From an uncultured Akkermansia sp. (GTDB lineage: Bacteria > Verrucomicrobiota > Verrucomicrobiia > Verrucomicrobiales > Akkermansiaceae), in the NCBI GenBank assembly GCA_904501955.1, contig CAJGCY010000061.1:1-13838 (forward strand): a stretch of 13,838 bases of DNA, read 5' to 3'. Below the pieces are notes generated by a model. That model had not been told where the DNA came from. It saw only the letters and a list, made by a program, of their open reading frames with translations, and did not search any database. The position numbers and the translations under genes were made by a program. The number at the start of each line of letters is the position of its first letter. Position 1 is the stretch's first letter. Of this stretch, positions 1 to 6,964 are shown one piece after another.

Positions 1-207
1 AGCATTTGTTTTGTAGTCGATACGGCAATTTAAGCCACGCATTCTGTCACCACAGGTTCCCTGGGTTCCATTTAAATTTCTTACCCTAACAGGGGTTCCG
101 CGGCTTCGCCGCTCCACCCCTGCCTAACGTCCGTCGCCCCGTTACCACGGGGCTCTGAATTCCGCTCGCTTACGCTCGCAAACTAATCGCCAACTTCCGA
201 TTTATCG
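1..207 (-). repeat. Partial copy of an interspersed hairpin-rich repeat element (copy A)
   Basis: Read on the minus strand, this copy begins with the 17-mer CGATAAATCGGAAGTTG at 207-191 and runs leftward out of the window. After the core come a short GCGAGC-loop-GCGAGCGGAATT module (about 180-158), a hairpin with 7-bp arms at 136-153 and a two-tier hairpin at 91-121. The far part (about 1-70) shares only short strings with the other copies, such as GACAGAATGCG with 6797-6807 and GCGTGGCT with 13703-13710. The same module order occurs at 6632-7081 and from 13502. I see no gene here. The true outer end lies outside the window, and I do not recognise a named family. Confidence 0.75.
91..121 (-). 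other. Two-tier hairpin with purine internal loop, copy A
   Basis: On the minus strand the outer stem is AGGGGT/ACCCCT (121-116 with 96-91). It is followed on both sides by GGA, then by the inner stem GCGGC/GCCGC with loop GAA (112-108, 107-105, 104-100). The same outer stem, purine triplet, inner stem framework occurs at 6700-6734 and 6965-7001 with different stem sequences. Pairing is seen directly; a role as RNA or as DNA structure is inference. Confidence 0.65.
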
Positions 208-293
208 CGCCATTTGAAATCGACGAAATAAATGGAACCGGACATAGAGAATCAGAGATTCACGGCGAATGAGAAGCCGGGGATTTTATATTC

Positions 294-322
294 TTGACAA
301 GGAAAACGCTTTGTGCTAGTTA
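294..322 (+). promoter_or_regulatory. Candidate sigma70 promoter for the GYF-domain gene
   Basis: A perfect -35 box TTGACA lies at 294-299. After 17 bp, an extended-type TGC plus TAGTTA at 317-322 could be a poor -10 box (only the TA pair matches well). The start site would fall near 329, giving a leader of about 28 nt before the ATG at 357. No Shine-Dalgarno sequence is visible in that leader. The strong -35 and the spacing favour a promoter; the weak -10 limits confidence. Confidence 0.45.
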
Positions 323-356
323 AGAAAAGACAATACCGAGACAACAACACCTGGCA

Positions 357-1496
357 ATGGGCAATTACTACGTATCAGAGGATGGCAATAATCCGCAGGG
401 ACCATTCAGCAAAGATGACTTGCTGCAGATGGTGAAGCGGAAGGAGATCAGTGTCAACATGTACTGCTGGTCAAAGGGAATGGACAAATGGCACCGCATC
501 TACAAGGTATTTCCGGAAGTAGCACAGCGCAAAGTCGGCAAGCCTATTCTGCCACCACAGCCCATGGTCCACACAAAATTAACCGCGGGCACATACGCCG
601 TAACGCCACAACCTCAGCAACCAAAAGCCACTTACCACGTTTCTCAGAAAGGGCAGATTCTCGGGCCGTACCCGAAGGACAAAATCAAACACATGCACCA
701 AGAGGGGCGCATCCTTCACAATGCGAAGGTCTGCAAAAACGGGACTTCACACTGGGTTTCGCTTTCCGCCTTTTTAGGGCAATCCGCGGTTCATGTCCCC
801 CCACCCCCGCCACCACCTGCCGCAGTACCGCCGCCGCCACCACCACCGGCAGCAGTACCCCCGCCCCCGCCGGCCCCTGCCCCCATGGCAGCAATTCCCC
901 CGCCACTCCCGGCGCACCTCATCCGCTACCATTTGAACACCAATGGTACCGTATACGGTCCGGCAACGGAAGCGGAGCTGTACGCCATGTACTGCAATGG
1001 CTATGTGAACTCCACCTCATGCGTATGTCCCCTCGGAGGGATGCAGTGGTTCCCCATTGCCCAAGCATTCGTGTGGGCTGCAAACTGCGCACCGCAAATG
1101 CCCCCGCCCATTACGCCACAGGCAGCCCCCGCCCCGGCACCGCCACCTCCCCCACCCGGCATGCCGCAAGTCACACCTTATGAAGCGCCCCCGCAGGCGT
1201 CCCCCATGCCCGAGCCCCCGCAGCAACCGGTTCCTCCGCCTGTACCGGCAGCGGAAGAGCCGCCCCCCGAGCCGCAACCGGAGCCTGCAGCACAAGCGGA
1301 AGCTGAGAACAAGCAGTACTACCTGTACCACAATGAGGAGGTGGCGGGCCCCTTGTCGGAAGCAGAGCTGCACAGCATGTACTACAAAGGCGAAATCAAT
1401 GACCAAGAGCTTACCTGCCAAGACGGGAGCGAAGATTGGCAAAGCTTGGCGGATCGATTCTCATGGGTGGCAGCAGCCTCACAGGAAAACGCCTGA
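357..1496 (+). CDS. Four-domain GYF_2 (DUF4339-type) protein with polyproline linkers
   Basis: This 379-residue protein contains four repeats of the GYF_2 fold, at about residues 1-50, 91-140, 189-238 and 319-370. Each has an opening Tyr-rich strand, a central Gly-Pro (QGPF, LGPY, YGPA, AGPL) and a closing Trp near W-x3-5-hydrophobic. Linkers two and three are proline-rich: 148-188 holds runs of seven and seven prolines, and about 250-316 is a Pro/Ala/Glu tract. No signal peptide or membrane span is visible, so it is probably cytoplasmic. In other bacteria GYF_2 domains are usually joined to membrane domains and are thought to mediate protein contacts. GYF domains in general bind proline-rich peptides, so this protein may bind itself or its copies. 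It is monocistronic, with a promoter at 294-322 and a terminator at 1521-1552. The cellular role is unknown. Confidence 0.88.
   Translation: MGNYYVSEDGNNPQGPFSKDDLLQMVKRKEISVNMYCWSKGMDKWHRIYKVFPEVAQRKVGKPILPPQPMVHTKLTAGTYAVTPQPQQPKATYHVSQKGQILGPYPKDKIKHMHQEGRILHNAKVCKNGTSHWVSLSAFLGQSAVHVPPPPPPPAAVPPPPPPPAAVPPPPPAPAPMAAIPPPLPAHLIRYHLNTNGTVYGPATEAELYAMYCNGYVNSTSCVCPLGGMQWFPIAQAFVWAANCAPQMPPPITPQAAPAPAPPPPPPGMPQVTPYEAPPQASPMPEPPQQPVPPPVPAAEEPPPEPQPEPAAQAEAENKQYYLYHNEEVAGPLSEAELHSMYYKGEINDQELTCQDGSEDWQSLADRFSWVAAASQENA
798..887 (+). repeat. In-frame 30-bp polyproline repeat (about 2.5-3 units)
   Basis: The unit encodes seven prolines followed by Ala-Ala-Val (residues 148-157 and 158-167), with a degenerate third unit of five prolines and PAPAP-type sequence. 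The units differ at many third codon positions, so they are an old or diverged duplication rather than a recent slippage tract. Confidence 0.75.
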
Positions 1497-1520
1497 CAGC
1501 AGTAAGCTGAATTCTCCAAA

Positions 1521-1552
1521 CGGCGCCGGCAAATCCGCCGGCGCCGTTTTTT
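1521..1552 (+). terminator. Rho-independent terminator of the GYF-domain gene
   Basis: A perfect 10-bp GC stem, CGGCGCCGGC (1521-1530) with GCCGGCGCCG (1537-1546), closes a 6-nt AAATCC loop. Six T residues follow (1547-1552). It lies 24 nt after the stop codon and 24 nt before the galK -35 box, so it separates the two transcription units. Confidence 0.93.
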
Positions 1553-1576
1553 CCCAACAGTTTGCCTTGTTTAGCC

Positions 1577-1605
1577 TTTACAAGCGCTGTGCAATATGCT
1601 AAAAA
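1577..1605 (+). promoter_or_regulatory. Candidate sigma70 promoter of galK, almost no leader
   Basis: The -35 box TTTACA (1577-1582, five of six) is separated by exactly 17 bp from TAAAAA (1600-1605, four of six), preceded by an extended TGC at 1597-1599. Transcription should start near 1611-1613. The ATG is at 1615, leaving only a few untranslated bases and no room for a Shine-Dalgarno sequence. Confidence 0.6.
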
Positions 1606-1614
1606 TAATCCGTT

Positions 1615-2793
1615 ATGGATTTAGAGCAACGCGAAATCAGTGTTGACACCATCAGCCCGTACTTCGAGGAATACTTCGGCCAGAAACCCGCAGTGGTAGC
1701 TGCCTCTCCCGGACGCGTGAACCTGATTGGTGAGCACACCGACTACAATAACGGCTTTGTACTTCCCATGGCTCTCAACAACATCAACGTTGTAGCCGTG
1801 GCTCCCTCCCCCACCGGCAAGCACCGCTGGATTGGCGCTCTGGGTGATACGATGATTGAAATCGACCCGGCGGACGCCACCAAACCCGGTGACCCCTTCT
1901 GGAGCAACTACGTGCGTGGCGTCATCTGCATGCTGGAGCGCCGCGGCATCAAGGTGCCCGCTGTGGATATGCTGATTGACTCCAACGTGCCCCGCGGTGG
2001 CGGTTTGTCCTCCTCCGCAGCATTTGAGGTTGCCACCTGCACGGCACTGGCAGCCCTGTGCGGAGCAGATGTAACGCCCACGGAGCGCGCCCTCATCGGC
2101 CAGGCTACGGAGCACGAGTTCGTGAATGTGCCCTGTGGCATCATGGACCAGTTCATCTCCGCCAACGGCAAGCAGGACCACGCCCTCATGCTGGACTGCA
2201 AGGACCTGAGCTACAAGCTTATCCCCATGATGGACCCGAGCGTCAGCGTGCTGGTTATCGACTCCGCCGTGAAGCACTCACTGGCAGACGGTGGCTATGC
2301 AGCCCGCCGCAAGAACTGCGAGGACGCCTGCGAAATTCTCGGCGTACCCTCCCTGCGCGAGGCTACGCTGGAGATGCTGGAGGAGAAAAAAGAAGCCCTC
2401 GGCGACCTCTGCTACCGCCGCTCCCGCCACGTTATCGGTGAAAACCTGCGCGTGGAGAAGTTCGCCGCAGCCGTTGCTGCCGGTGATTGGGACAGCGCCG
2501 GTGTAGCCATGCGCGCCTCTCACGCCTCCCTGAAGAATGACTTTGAAGTATCCTGCGCTGAGGTGGACACCTTGGTAAGCTTGGCGGACTCCATCCCCTC
2601 CGCTGCCTCCGTATACGGCGCCCGCATGACGGGTGGTGGTTTCGGTGGCTGCATTGTTGCCCTCGTGAAGAGCGAGGATGTGGAGAAGGTTGCCAACGAG
2701 ATGCTGGACGCCTACCGCGACGCCCTCGGCATTGAGACCACCTACCTCATCACCCGCCCGGGCGAAGGTGCCCGTGTGCTCTACAAGGCTTAA
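1615..2793 (+). CDS. galK: Galactokinase
   Basis: Galactokinase (GHMP kinase superfamily) phosphorylates alpha-D-galactose at C1 with ATP in the cytoplasm, the first committed step of the Leloir pathway. The 392-residue length is normal. The galactokinase signature GRVNLIGEHTDY is at residues 33-44. The GHMP ATP-binding loop PRGGGLSSSAA is at 126-136, and the C-terminal motif ARMTGGGFGG at 336-345. By family alignment the catalytic pair should be Arg34 and Asp178 (in CGIMDQF). The start at 1615 gives a normal N-terminus and follows a promoter by only 9 nt. The next gene, a sodium/sugar symporter, begins 19 nt downstream, so import and phosphorylation are probably coupled. No galT, galE or repressor gene lies in the window. 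Confidence 0.97.
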   Translation: MDLEQREISVDTISPYFEEYFGQKPAVVAASPGRVNLIGEHTDYNNGFVLPMALNNINVVAVAPSPTGKHRWIGALGDTMIEIDPADATKPGDPFWSNYVRGVICMLERRGIKVPAVDMLIDSNVPRGGGLSSSAAFEVATCTALAALCGADVTPTERALIGQATEHEFVNVPCGIMDQFISANGKQDHALMLDCKDLSYKLIPMMDPSVSVLVIDSAVKHSLADGGYAARRKNCEDACEILGVPSLREATLEMLEEKKEALGDLCYRRSRHVIGENLRVEKFAAAVAAGDWDSAGVAMRASHASLKNDFEVSCAEVDTLVSLADSIPSAASVYGARMTGGGFGGCIVALVKSEDVEKVANEMLDAYRDALGIETTYLITRPGEGARVLYKA

Positions 2794-2801
2794 TCCGAAC
2801 A

Positions 2802-2807
2802 TATAAT
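2802..2807 (+). promoter_or_regulatory. Perfect TATAAT box 5 nt before the symporter start
   Basis: TATAAT sits in the 19-nt gap between galK and the symporter, ending 5 nt before the ATG. If used, transcription would begin on or next to the start codon, giving a leaderless mRNA. No convincing -35 box is visible, as the region lies in the 3' end of galK. The alternative is that the AT-rich stretch simply keeps the ribosome site open in a galK-symporter mRNA. Confidence 0.4.
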
Positions 2808-2812
2808 ACAAC

Positions 2813-5218
2813 ATGAAAAAATTAACAACGATGCTGAGCGCCCTTGCGCTCATGACATTCGGCGCTTGGGCTCAGGAGGCAACTCCGGCCGAGGTACCCG
2901 CTGTTGTGGAGGAGACTCCCGCTGCTGTGGAAGAGACTCCCGCTGCTGTGGAAGAGACTCCCGCCGCTGTAGAGGAGACTCCCGCCGCTGTGGAGGAGAC
3001 TCCCGCCGCTGTAGAGGAGACTCCCGCCGCTGAGACAGAGACCGCTCCTGCCCCGGTAACGGAGGAGCCCGCCGTAGAGAAAGCAGCCGTCCCCGTAGCA
3101 GCCCCCGCTCCTGCCGCTCAGGAGGAGGTGGACGTGCTGCCGGTATGGGAAATGGTGGTATTCTGCATTGTAGTCGTGGGCGTTATCGGCCTCGGCATTT
3201 GGAAAGCCTCTGATGGCAACGAAGCCCAGAGCGAAGAGGAGAAGGCTGAGAAAGGTGCAGCCGACTACTTCTTGGCCGGCCGTGGCCTCACTTGGTGGCT
3301 GGTAGGTTTCTCCCTGCTGGCAGCGAACATCTCCACGGAGCAGTTCGTGGGCATGAGCGGCCAGGCTGCTGACTGGCTGGGCCTTGCCATTGCCGGTTAC
3401 GAGTGGCTTGCAGCCATCGTGCTCGTGATTGTGGCTTTCACCTTCCTGCCCATGCTGCTCAAGCGCGGTGTGTTCACCATCCCGCAGTTCTTGGAGGAGC
3501 GCTACAACGGCATCTCCCGCGTGACCATGGCCTTGGTGAACCTGCTCATCCTTGTGGGTGTGCCCACCGCTACGGTTATTTACGCCGGTGCTAACGTGAT
3601 TTCCGTATACTTCAGCCTTGAGCTGTGGACCAGCTGCCTCATCATCGCTGGTGCAGCAACGGTTTACGTGTACGTAGGCGGCCTTAAAGCCTGCGCTTGG
3701 ACGGACCTCATCTGGGGTGCAGCCCTTATCGTGGGCGGTGGTGTGGTGGCTTACTTCGCCATCATGGCTCTCGGTGGCATGACTCCTGCCGAGCTCCAGC
3801 CCGTTGCTGAGACGGCCAGCGTTGCCTCCCAGGCCACGGCAGACACACTGACCACCACGGGCAGCCAGTTCATGGACGGTCTTTCCCGCATGACGGAGCT
3901 CAACGCCGGTGAGGCAAACTCCGCCGTGAACGGCATCGGCGGCAAGCTGCACATGATGCGCGAGGAAAGCGACCCGACCATGCCCTGGACGGTATACCTG
4001 CTCGGTCTGTGGATTCCGAACTTCTTCTACTGGGGTCTCAACCAGTACATCATGCAGCGCACCTTGGCCTCCAAGAGCTTGGAGGAAGGCCAGATGGGTG
4101 TGGTATTCGCCGCATTCCTCAAGCTGCTCATTCCCTTCGTGGTAATCATCCCCGGCATTCTTGCATACAACCTCTTCCGTGGTGACCTTGCAGACAAGGC
4201 CGACAGCAACAACGCTGCCGTCATCACCGCTGTAGAGAAGACTGCAACCGAGACCAACAAGAAGCCCATCTACAATGTTGCCTCCAGCTTGCTGCTGCGT
4301 GAGGACCAAAGCGAAAAGGCCGTTGAGCTCATGAAGCGCAACCTGGCCACGGTAGGTGCCGACGCTGAGAAGACCGCTGAGTTCGACAAGCTGGCCGGCG
4401 AGCTCGTCGCTATGGACCTCACCAAGAAGGACACCCTGCCCGCCGCTGCAGAGCTTGCCGGCAAGCTGACCAAGCTTGAGGGTGACGCCACCAAGGACGC
4501 CCGCGCCAATGCCGAGCAGTACGTGGTATCCACCGGTTTGTCCGCTTACCACTATGACTCCGCCTTTGCCACCCTGCTCCGCCGCTTGCTTCCGGGCACC
4601 GGTTGGGCTTGGTTCGTGCTGGCAGCCCTCTTCGGTGCTGTGGTGAGCTCCTTGGCATCCATGCTCAACTCCGCCTCCACCCTGTTCACCATGGACCTGT
4701 ACGGCAAAGCCCGCGAGGTAATGGGCAAGCCTGCCTCCCCGCAGCAGTTGCTCTCCATCGGTAAGATCGGTGTGCTGGGTTGCGCCGTGATTGCTACGGT
4801 GATTGCGCCCTTCTTGGATAACCCTGCATTCGGTGGCATCTTCACCTTCATTCAGGAGTTCCAGGGCTTCCTTAGCCCGGGTGTGCTGGCAGTGTTCCTC
4901 TTCGGCTTCTTCGTGCCGAAGTGCCCGCGCATCTTCGGTTGGTTGGGTATTCTCCTCGGTGCCGTGTTCTACGCCTCCTTCAAGTGGATTGAGGTGCTGG
5001 GCGCTACGGATCAGAGCTTCCTCAACCGCATGGGCTTCGCCTTCATCGCCGTGTGCGTGGTGGGTATCATCCTCACCATCATCAACCACCTCAAGGGTGG
5101 CGAGGCCGTGGTGCTGACGGACAAGGGCATCATCGAGATGAAGACCTCCACCCGCGCCAAGGTGTTCGGCTGGGCGGTTATCATCCTCACCGTTGCCCTC
5201 TACATCATCTTCTGGTAA
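2813..5218 (+). CDS. SGLT-type sodium/sugar symporter (SSS family), enlarged, probably galactose
   Basis: This 801-residue inner-membrane protein resembles Vibrio vSGLT (about 540 residues), a sodium/galactose symporter. By hand alignment from memory, vSGLT sugar contacts Q69, E88, N260, Y263, K294 and Q428 correspond to Q177, E197, N403, Y406, K437 and Q681. S91 is replaced by Ala200. Sodium-site residues A62, I65, A361, S364 and S365 correspond to A170, I173, A609, S612 and S613. Odd features: a signal peptide (about 1-20); six VEETPAA-type repeats before the first span at about 112-132; about 35 extra residues in the loop before N403; and about 100 extra, charged, helix-like residues at 453-581. 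In the SGLT fold all of these face outside. galK immediately upstream supports galactose as the substrate. The terminator is at 5243-5278. Confidence 0.9.
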   Translation: MKKLTTMLSALALMTFGAWAQEATPAEVPAVVEETPAAVEETPAAVEETPAAVEETPAAVEETPAAVEETPAAETETAPAPVTEEPAVEKAAVPVAAPAPAAQEEVDVLPVWEMVVFCIVVVGVIGLGIWKASDGNEAQSEEEKAEKGAADYFLAGRGLTWWLVGFSLLAANISTEQFVGMSGQAADWLGLAIAGYEWLAAIVLVIVAFTFLPMLLKRGVFTIPQFLEERYNGISRVTMALVNLLILVGVPTATVIYAGANVISVYFSLELWTSCLIIAGAATVYVYVGGLKACAWTDLIWGAALIVGGGVVAYFAIMALGGMTPAELQPVAETASVASQATADTLTTTGSQFMDGLSRMTELNAGEANSAVNGIGGKLHMMREESDPTMPWTVYLLGLWIPNFFYWGLNQYIMQRTLASKSLEEGQMGVVFAAFLKLLIPFVVIIPGILAYNLFRGDLADKADSNNAAVITAVEKTATETNKKPIYNVASSLLLREDQSEKAVELMKRNLATVGADAEKTAEFDKLAGELVAMDLTKKDTLPAAAELAGKLTKLEGDATKDARANAEQYVVSTGLSAYHYDSAFATLLRRLLPGTGWAWFVLAALFGAVVSSLASMLNSASTLFTMDLYGKAREVMGKPASPQQLLSIGKIGVLGCAVIATVIAPFLDNPAFGGIFTFIQEFQGFLSPGVLAVFLFGFFVPKCPRIFGWLGILLGAVFYASFKWIEVLGATDQSFLNRMGFAFIAVCVVGIILTIINHLKGGEAVVLTDKGIIEMKTSTRAKVFGWAVIILTVALYIIFW
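2900..3025 (+). repeat. Six 21-bp tandem repeats encoding AAVEETP
   Basis: Six consecutive 21-bp units encode residues 30-71 of the symporter: one AVVEETP and five AAVEETP. They differ only at a few bases (GCT/GCC, GTG/GTA, GAA/GAG), so copy number could change by slippage or recombination without breaking the frame. The product is an acidic, Pro-rich periplasmic spacer between the signal peptide and the first transport helix. Confidence 0.92.
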
Positions 5219-5242
5219 AGCCTACCTTTACCGCTGATTTTC

Positions 5243-5278
5243 AGCCGCGCTGCTCCATTGGGCAGCGCGGCTTTTTTT
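5243..5278 (+). terminator. Rho-independent terminator after the symporter
   Basis: An 11-bp perfect stem, AGCCGCGCTGC (5243-5253) with GCAGCGCGGCT (5262-5272), has an 8-nt loop and runs into seven T residues (5272-5278). It lies 24 nt after the symporter stop and closes the galK-symporter unit. Confidence 0.93.
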
Positions 5279-5332
5279 ACGCGCTACATACACACATCCA
5301 CCGGATTTGCTCTTTCCTTAACGGGCAAAACA

Positions 5333-5341
5333 TGTTATACT
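5333..5341 (+). promoter_or_regulatory. Extended -10 promoter predicting a leaderless mRNA
   Basis: TG-T-TATACT is an extended -10 element with five of six hexamer matches at 5336-5341. The best -35 at 17-bp spacing is a weak TTTCCT (5313-5318). Initiation 6-7 nt downstream falls at 5347-5348, on the ATG of the next gene. The preceding terminator at 5243-5278 makes an independent promoter necessary. Confidence 0.55.
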
Positions 5342-5347
5342 GCCGCC

Positions 5348-6052
5348 ATGCAGATTAAGAAGAACGCCACACAGGAAGAGCTGGAAGCCATTGCAAAAAA
5401 AGAGGCTCACAAAATATACAGAGACATCTTGCAGCTGAATCTGCGCGCGCAAATCGTCATCATTTTCCTCTGCCTGTTCAATCCGCCCGCCATTTTCGGA
5501 TTTTTCATGATTGGCGCGCTCCTTACCGCCGTTTTTGCCTGCTGCGTAGCCTGGGCATACATGAATAACGAGGTGGGCATCCTCAACACCGCCATCAACT
5601 GGTGGTTCATCTGGGCGGCGGTTGTTTACCTGCTCAATTTCGGCATTCGGGCGCTGTTCTGTCGCCGTATCGCGAAGCAACTGCCCCTCTACAAACCGGC
5701 GGATGAAGATACGGATGATGTAGAGGGCACCACCAACCCGCAGGCCATGCCCTTGCGTTGGGAGAAAGATGAAGAAGGCGCTCACTGGCAATCACTGGTA
5801 CTTTTCCACGCCCCGGTGCGCGGGCTCTATGCTCTCGAGTTGGTGATTGAGAACTACGATGGCACGCTGGAATCTTGTCCGGAATGCGCATGCGCCACAT
5901 CCATCGAGGAAATTCCCGGAGACCGCAGCCGTTTTGTCGGGCTTTACCGCTTAGAAGCCGGTAAACACTGGCTGCCCGTCTCCCTCACCAATGCCAACGG
6001 TGAGCAAGGCCCGGAAGCCACGCTGACCCAGCTCAGCGGCCCGCAGGAATAA
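5348..6052 (+). CDS. Unknown membrane protein with a soluble C-terminal domain
   Basis: This 234-residue protein is not recognised. Residues 1-30 form a charged, helical, cytoplasmic-looking segment (KKNATQEELEAIAKKEAHK). Hydrophobic spans follow at about 34-52, 53-71 and 84-104, then a basic turn (RALFCRRIAK). The C-terminal half (about 135-234) is soluble and looks beta-rich, with a CPECAC cluster at 177-182 lacking a second Cys pair nearby. I chose the ATG at 5348 because a TATACT box lies 6 nt upstream. The longer frame from 5258 would start inside the preceding terminator. It converges with the GNAT gene across a 12-bp gap. It appears to be transcribed alone. Confidence 0.75.
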   Translation: MQIKKNATQEELEAIAKKEAHKIYRDILQLNLRAQIVIIFLCLFNPPAIFGFFMIGALLTAVFACCVAWAYMNNEVGILNTAINWWFIWAAVVYLLNFGIRALFCRRIAKQLPLYKPADEDTDDVEGTTNPQAMPLRWEKDEEGAHWQSLVLFHAPVRGLYALELVIENYDGTLESCPECACATSIEEIPGDRSRFVGLYRLEAGKHWLPVSLTNANGEQGPEATLTQLSGPQE

Positions 6053-6064
6053 GCCTCGCCCTGC

Positions 6065-6547
6065 TCACGCCCTTTTCTTGCACATCAGGCAATTATCCAT
6101 CAGCACGCCGCGGCAGGATACTGTTTGCCGGGCCTGCACATAGTACCCGCGAGAGACAAAAAACGGCTCCGCTGTAAGGGAGGCGTGCACCCTTATCACC
6201 GCCCCTGCCGGGCACGCAGACTCCAACGCATCACACAGGGCAGTAGCAATGCCACAGCGCTGGTAATCACGGTGCACATAGAGCCTATCCAAATAGGCTT
6301 GCGGCACATCCATATCCGCAAAACCAACCATCTCCCCGCAATAAATCGCCACCAAAGCCAAGCGCCCGTCAAAACGGTGGCGCCAATCCTCTGCCAACAC
6401 CTCCGCCGGAGCCCAGGCATTCAGCTGGGCTTCATTGTAATCCGCGGCGTTCACACTGTGCACGGTATGGTAAAATAATGATGCCACCGCAGCGGCATCG
6501 TGTTCCGAAAACGCGCGAATCTGCACTTTAAGCTCACCGTTTTGCAT
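6065..6547 (-). CDS. GNAT-family N-acetyltransferase, YafP-like
   Basis: This 160-residue protein fits the single-domain GNAT fold, which transfers an acetyl group from acetyl-CoA to a small molecule or protein amine. The N-terminal block with TVHSVNAADYNEAQLNAWAP resembles E. coli YafP-type acetyltransferases. The acetyl-CoA motif A is LYVHRDYQRCGIATALCDAL (Q/R-x-x-G-x-A form), and the C-terminal ASLTAEPFFVSRGY is the usual motif B region. The acceptor is not predictable. The frame is open up to 6616, but I prefer the ATG at 6547: homology begins just after it, and a perfect TATAAT lies between the two candidate starts. It is a minus-strand gene converging with the 5348 gene. Confidence 0.88.
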   Translation of the reverse strand: MQNGELKVQIRAFSEHDAAAVASLFYHTVHSVNAADYNEAQLNAWAPAEVLAEDWRHRFDGRLALVAIYCGEMVGFADMDVPQAYLDRLYVHRDYQRCGIATALCDALESACPAGAVIRVHASLTAEPFFVSRGYYVQARQTVSCRGVLMDNCLMCKKRA

Positions 6548-6556
6548 ACCGCCGCC

Positions 6557-6562
6557 ATTATA
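6557..6562 (-). promoter_or_regulatory. Perfect TATAAT box 9 nt before the GNAT start
   Basis: On the minus strand TATAAT occupies 6562-6557, followed by GGCGGCGGT and the ATG at 6547. Initiation should fall at about 6551-6550, leaving a leader of 3-4 nt. No good -35 hexamer is present at 16-18 bp. Confidence 0.5.
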
Positions 6563-6699
6563 CTCACAAATTGCAGCCCGGGGAAGCATTTTATCCGGCG
6601 TACCGTTAATTTTCAAAGCATGTTTTCATCACGATAAATCGGAAGTTGGCGAGCGAAGCGAGCGGAATTTGAAGCCCCGATAGGGGCGAAAGACAGTAG

Positions 6700-6734
6700 C
6701 CGGTGGTGGAGTCGCGCAGCGACGAAACCACCGG
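6700..6734 (+). other. Two-tier hairpin with purine internal loop, copy B left
   Basis: The outer stem CCGGTGGT/ACCACCGG (6700-6707 with 6727-6734) encloses GGA and GAA triplets. Inside lies the stem GTCGC/GCGAC with loop GCA (6711-6723). The framework matches copies at 91-121 and 6965-7001, but both stems have different sequences that still pair. Confidence 0.7.
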
Positions 6735-6964
6735 TAGGCTCCCCCCTAATATTCGAGCCCGGAGCGTTGGAGCGATAGCGACAGCGCGGAGGCCGACAGA
6801 ATGCGATGCTTTGTGTCTATAGTGTTTTTGTGGCGATTTACAATACCCGCAACTCATTAACAACAAAAAGACACGCGCCACCCCGGCTCGGAGCTCCGCT
6901 TCGCTTCGGTCCTCGCCATTATATACCACCCCTCCGGGGTTCGCATTTATTTTTGTGGCCATTT

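Noticed and set aside
2900..3025. Regular short repeats considered as a CRISPR array
   Set aside because: The repeats are contiguous without spacers and encode an in-frame heptapeptide.
2822..5089. A 755-codon open frame antisense to the symporter
   Set aside because: It mirrors the symporter through biased codon use, has no family features, and is His/Gly/Glu-rich nonsense. The sense frame has full SGLT motifs.
5258..5347. Upstream in-frame ATG extending the 5348 gene by 30 codons
   Set aside because: It starts inside the symporter terminator hairpin, and a good -10 box sits just before the ATG at 5348.
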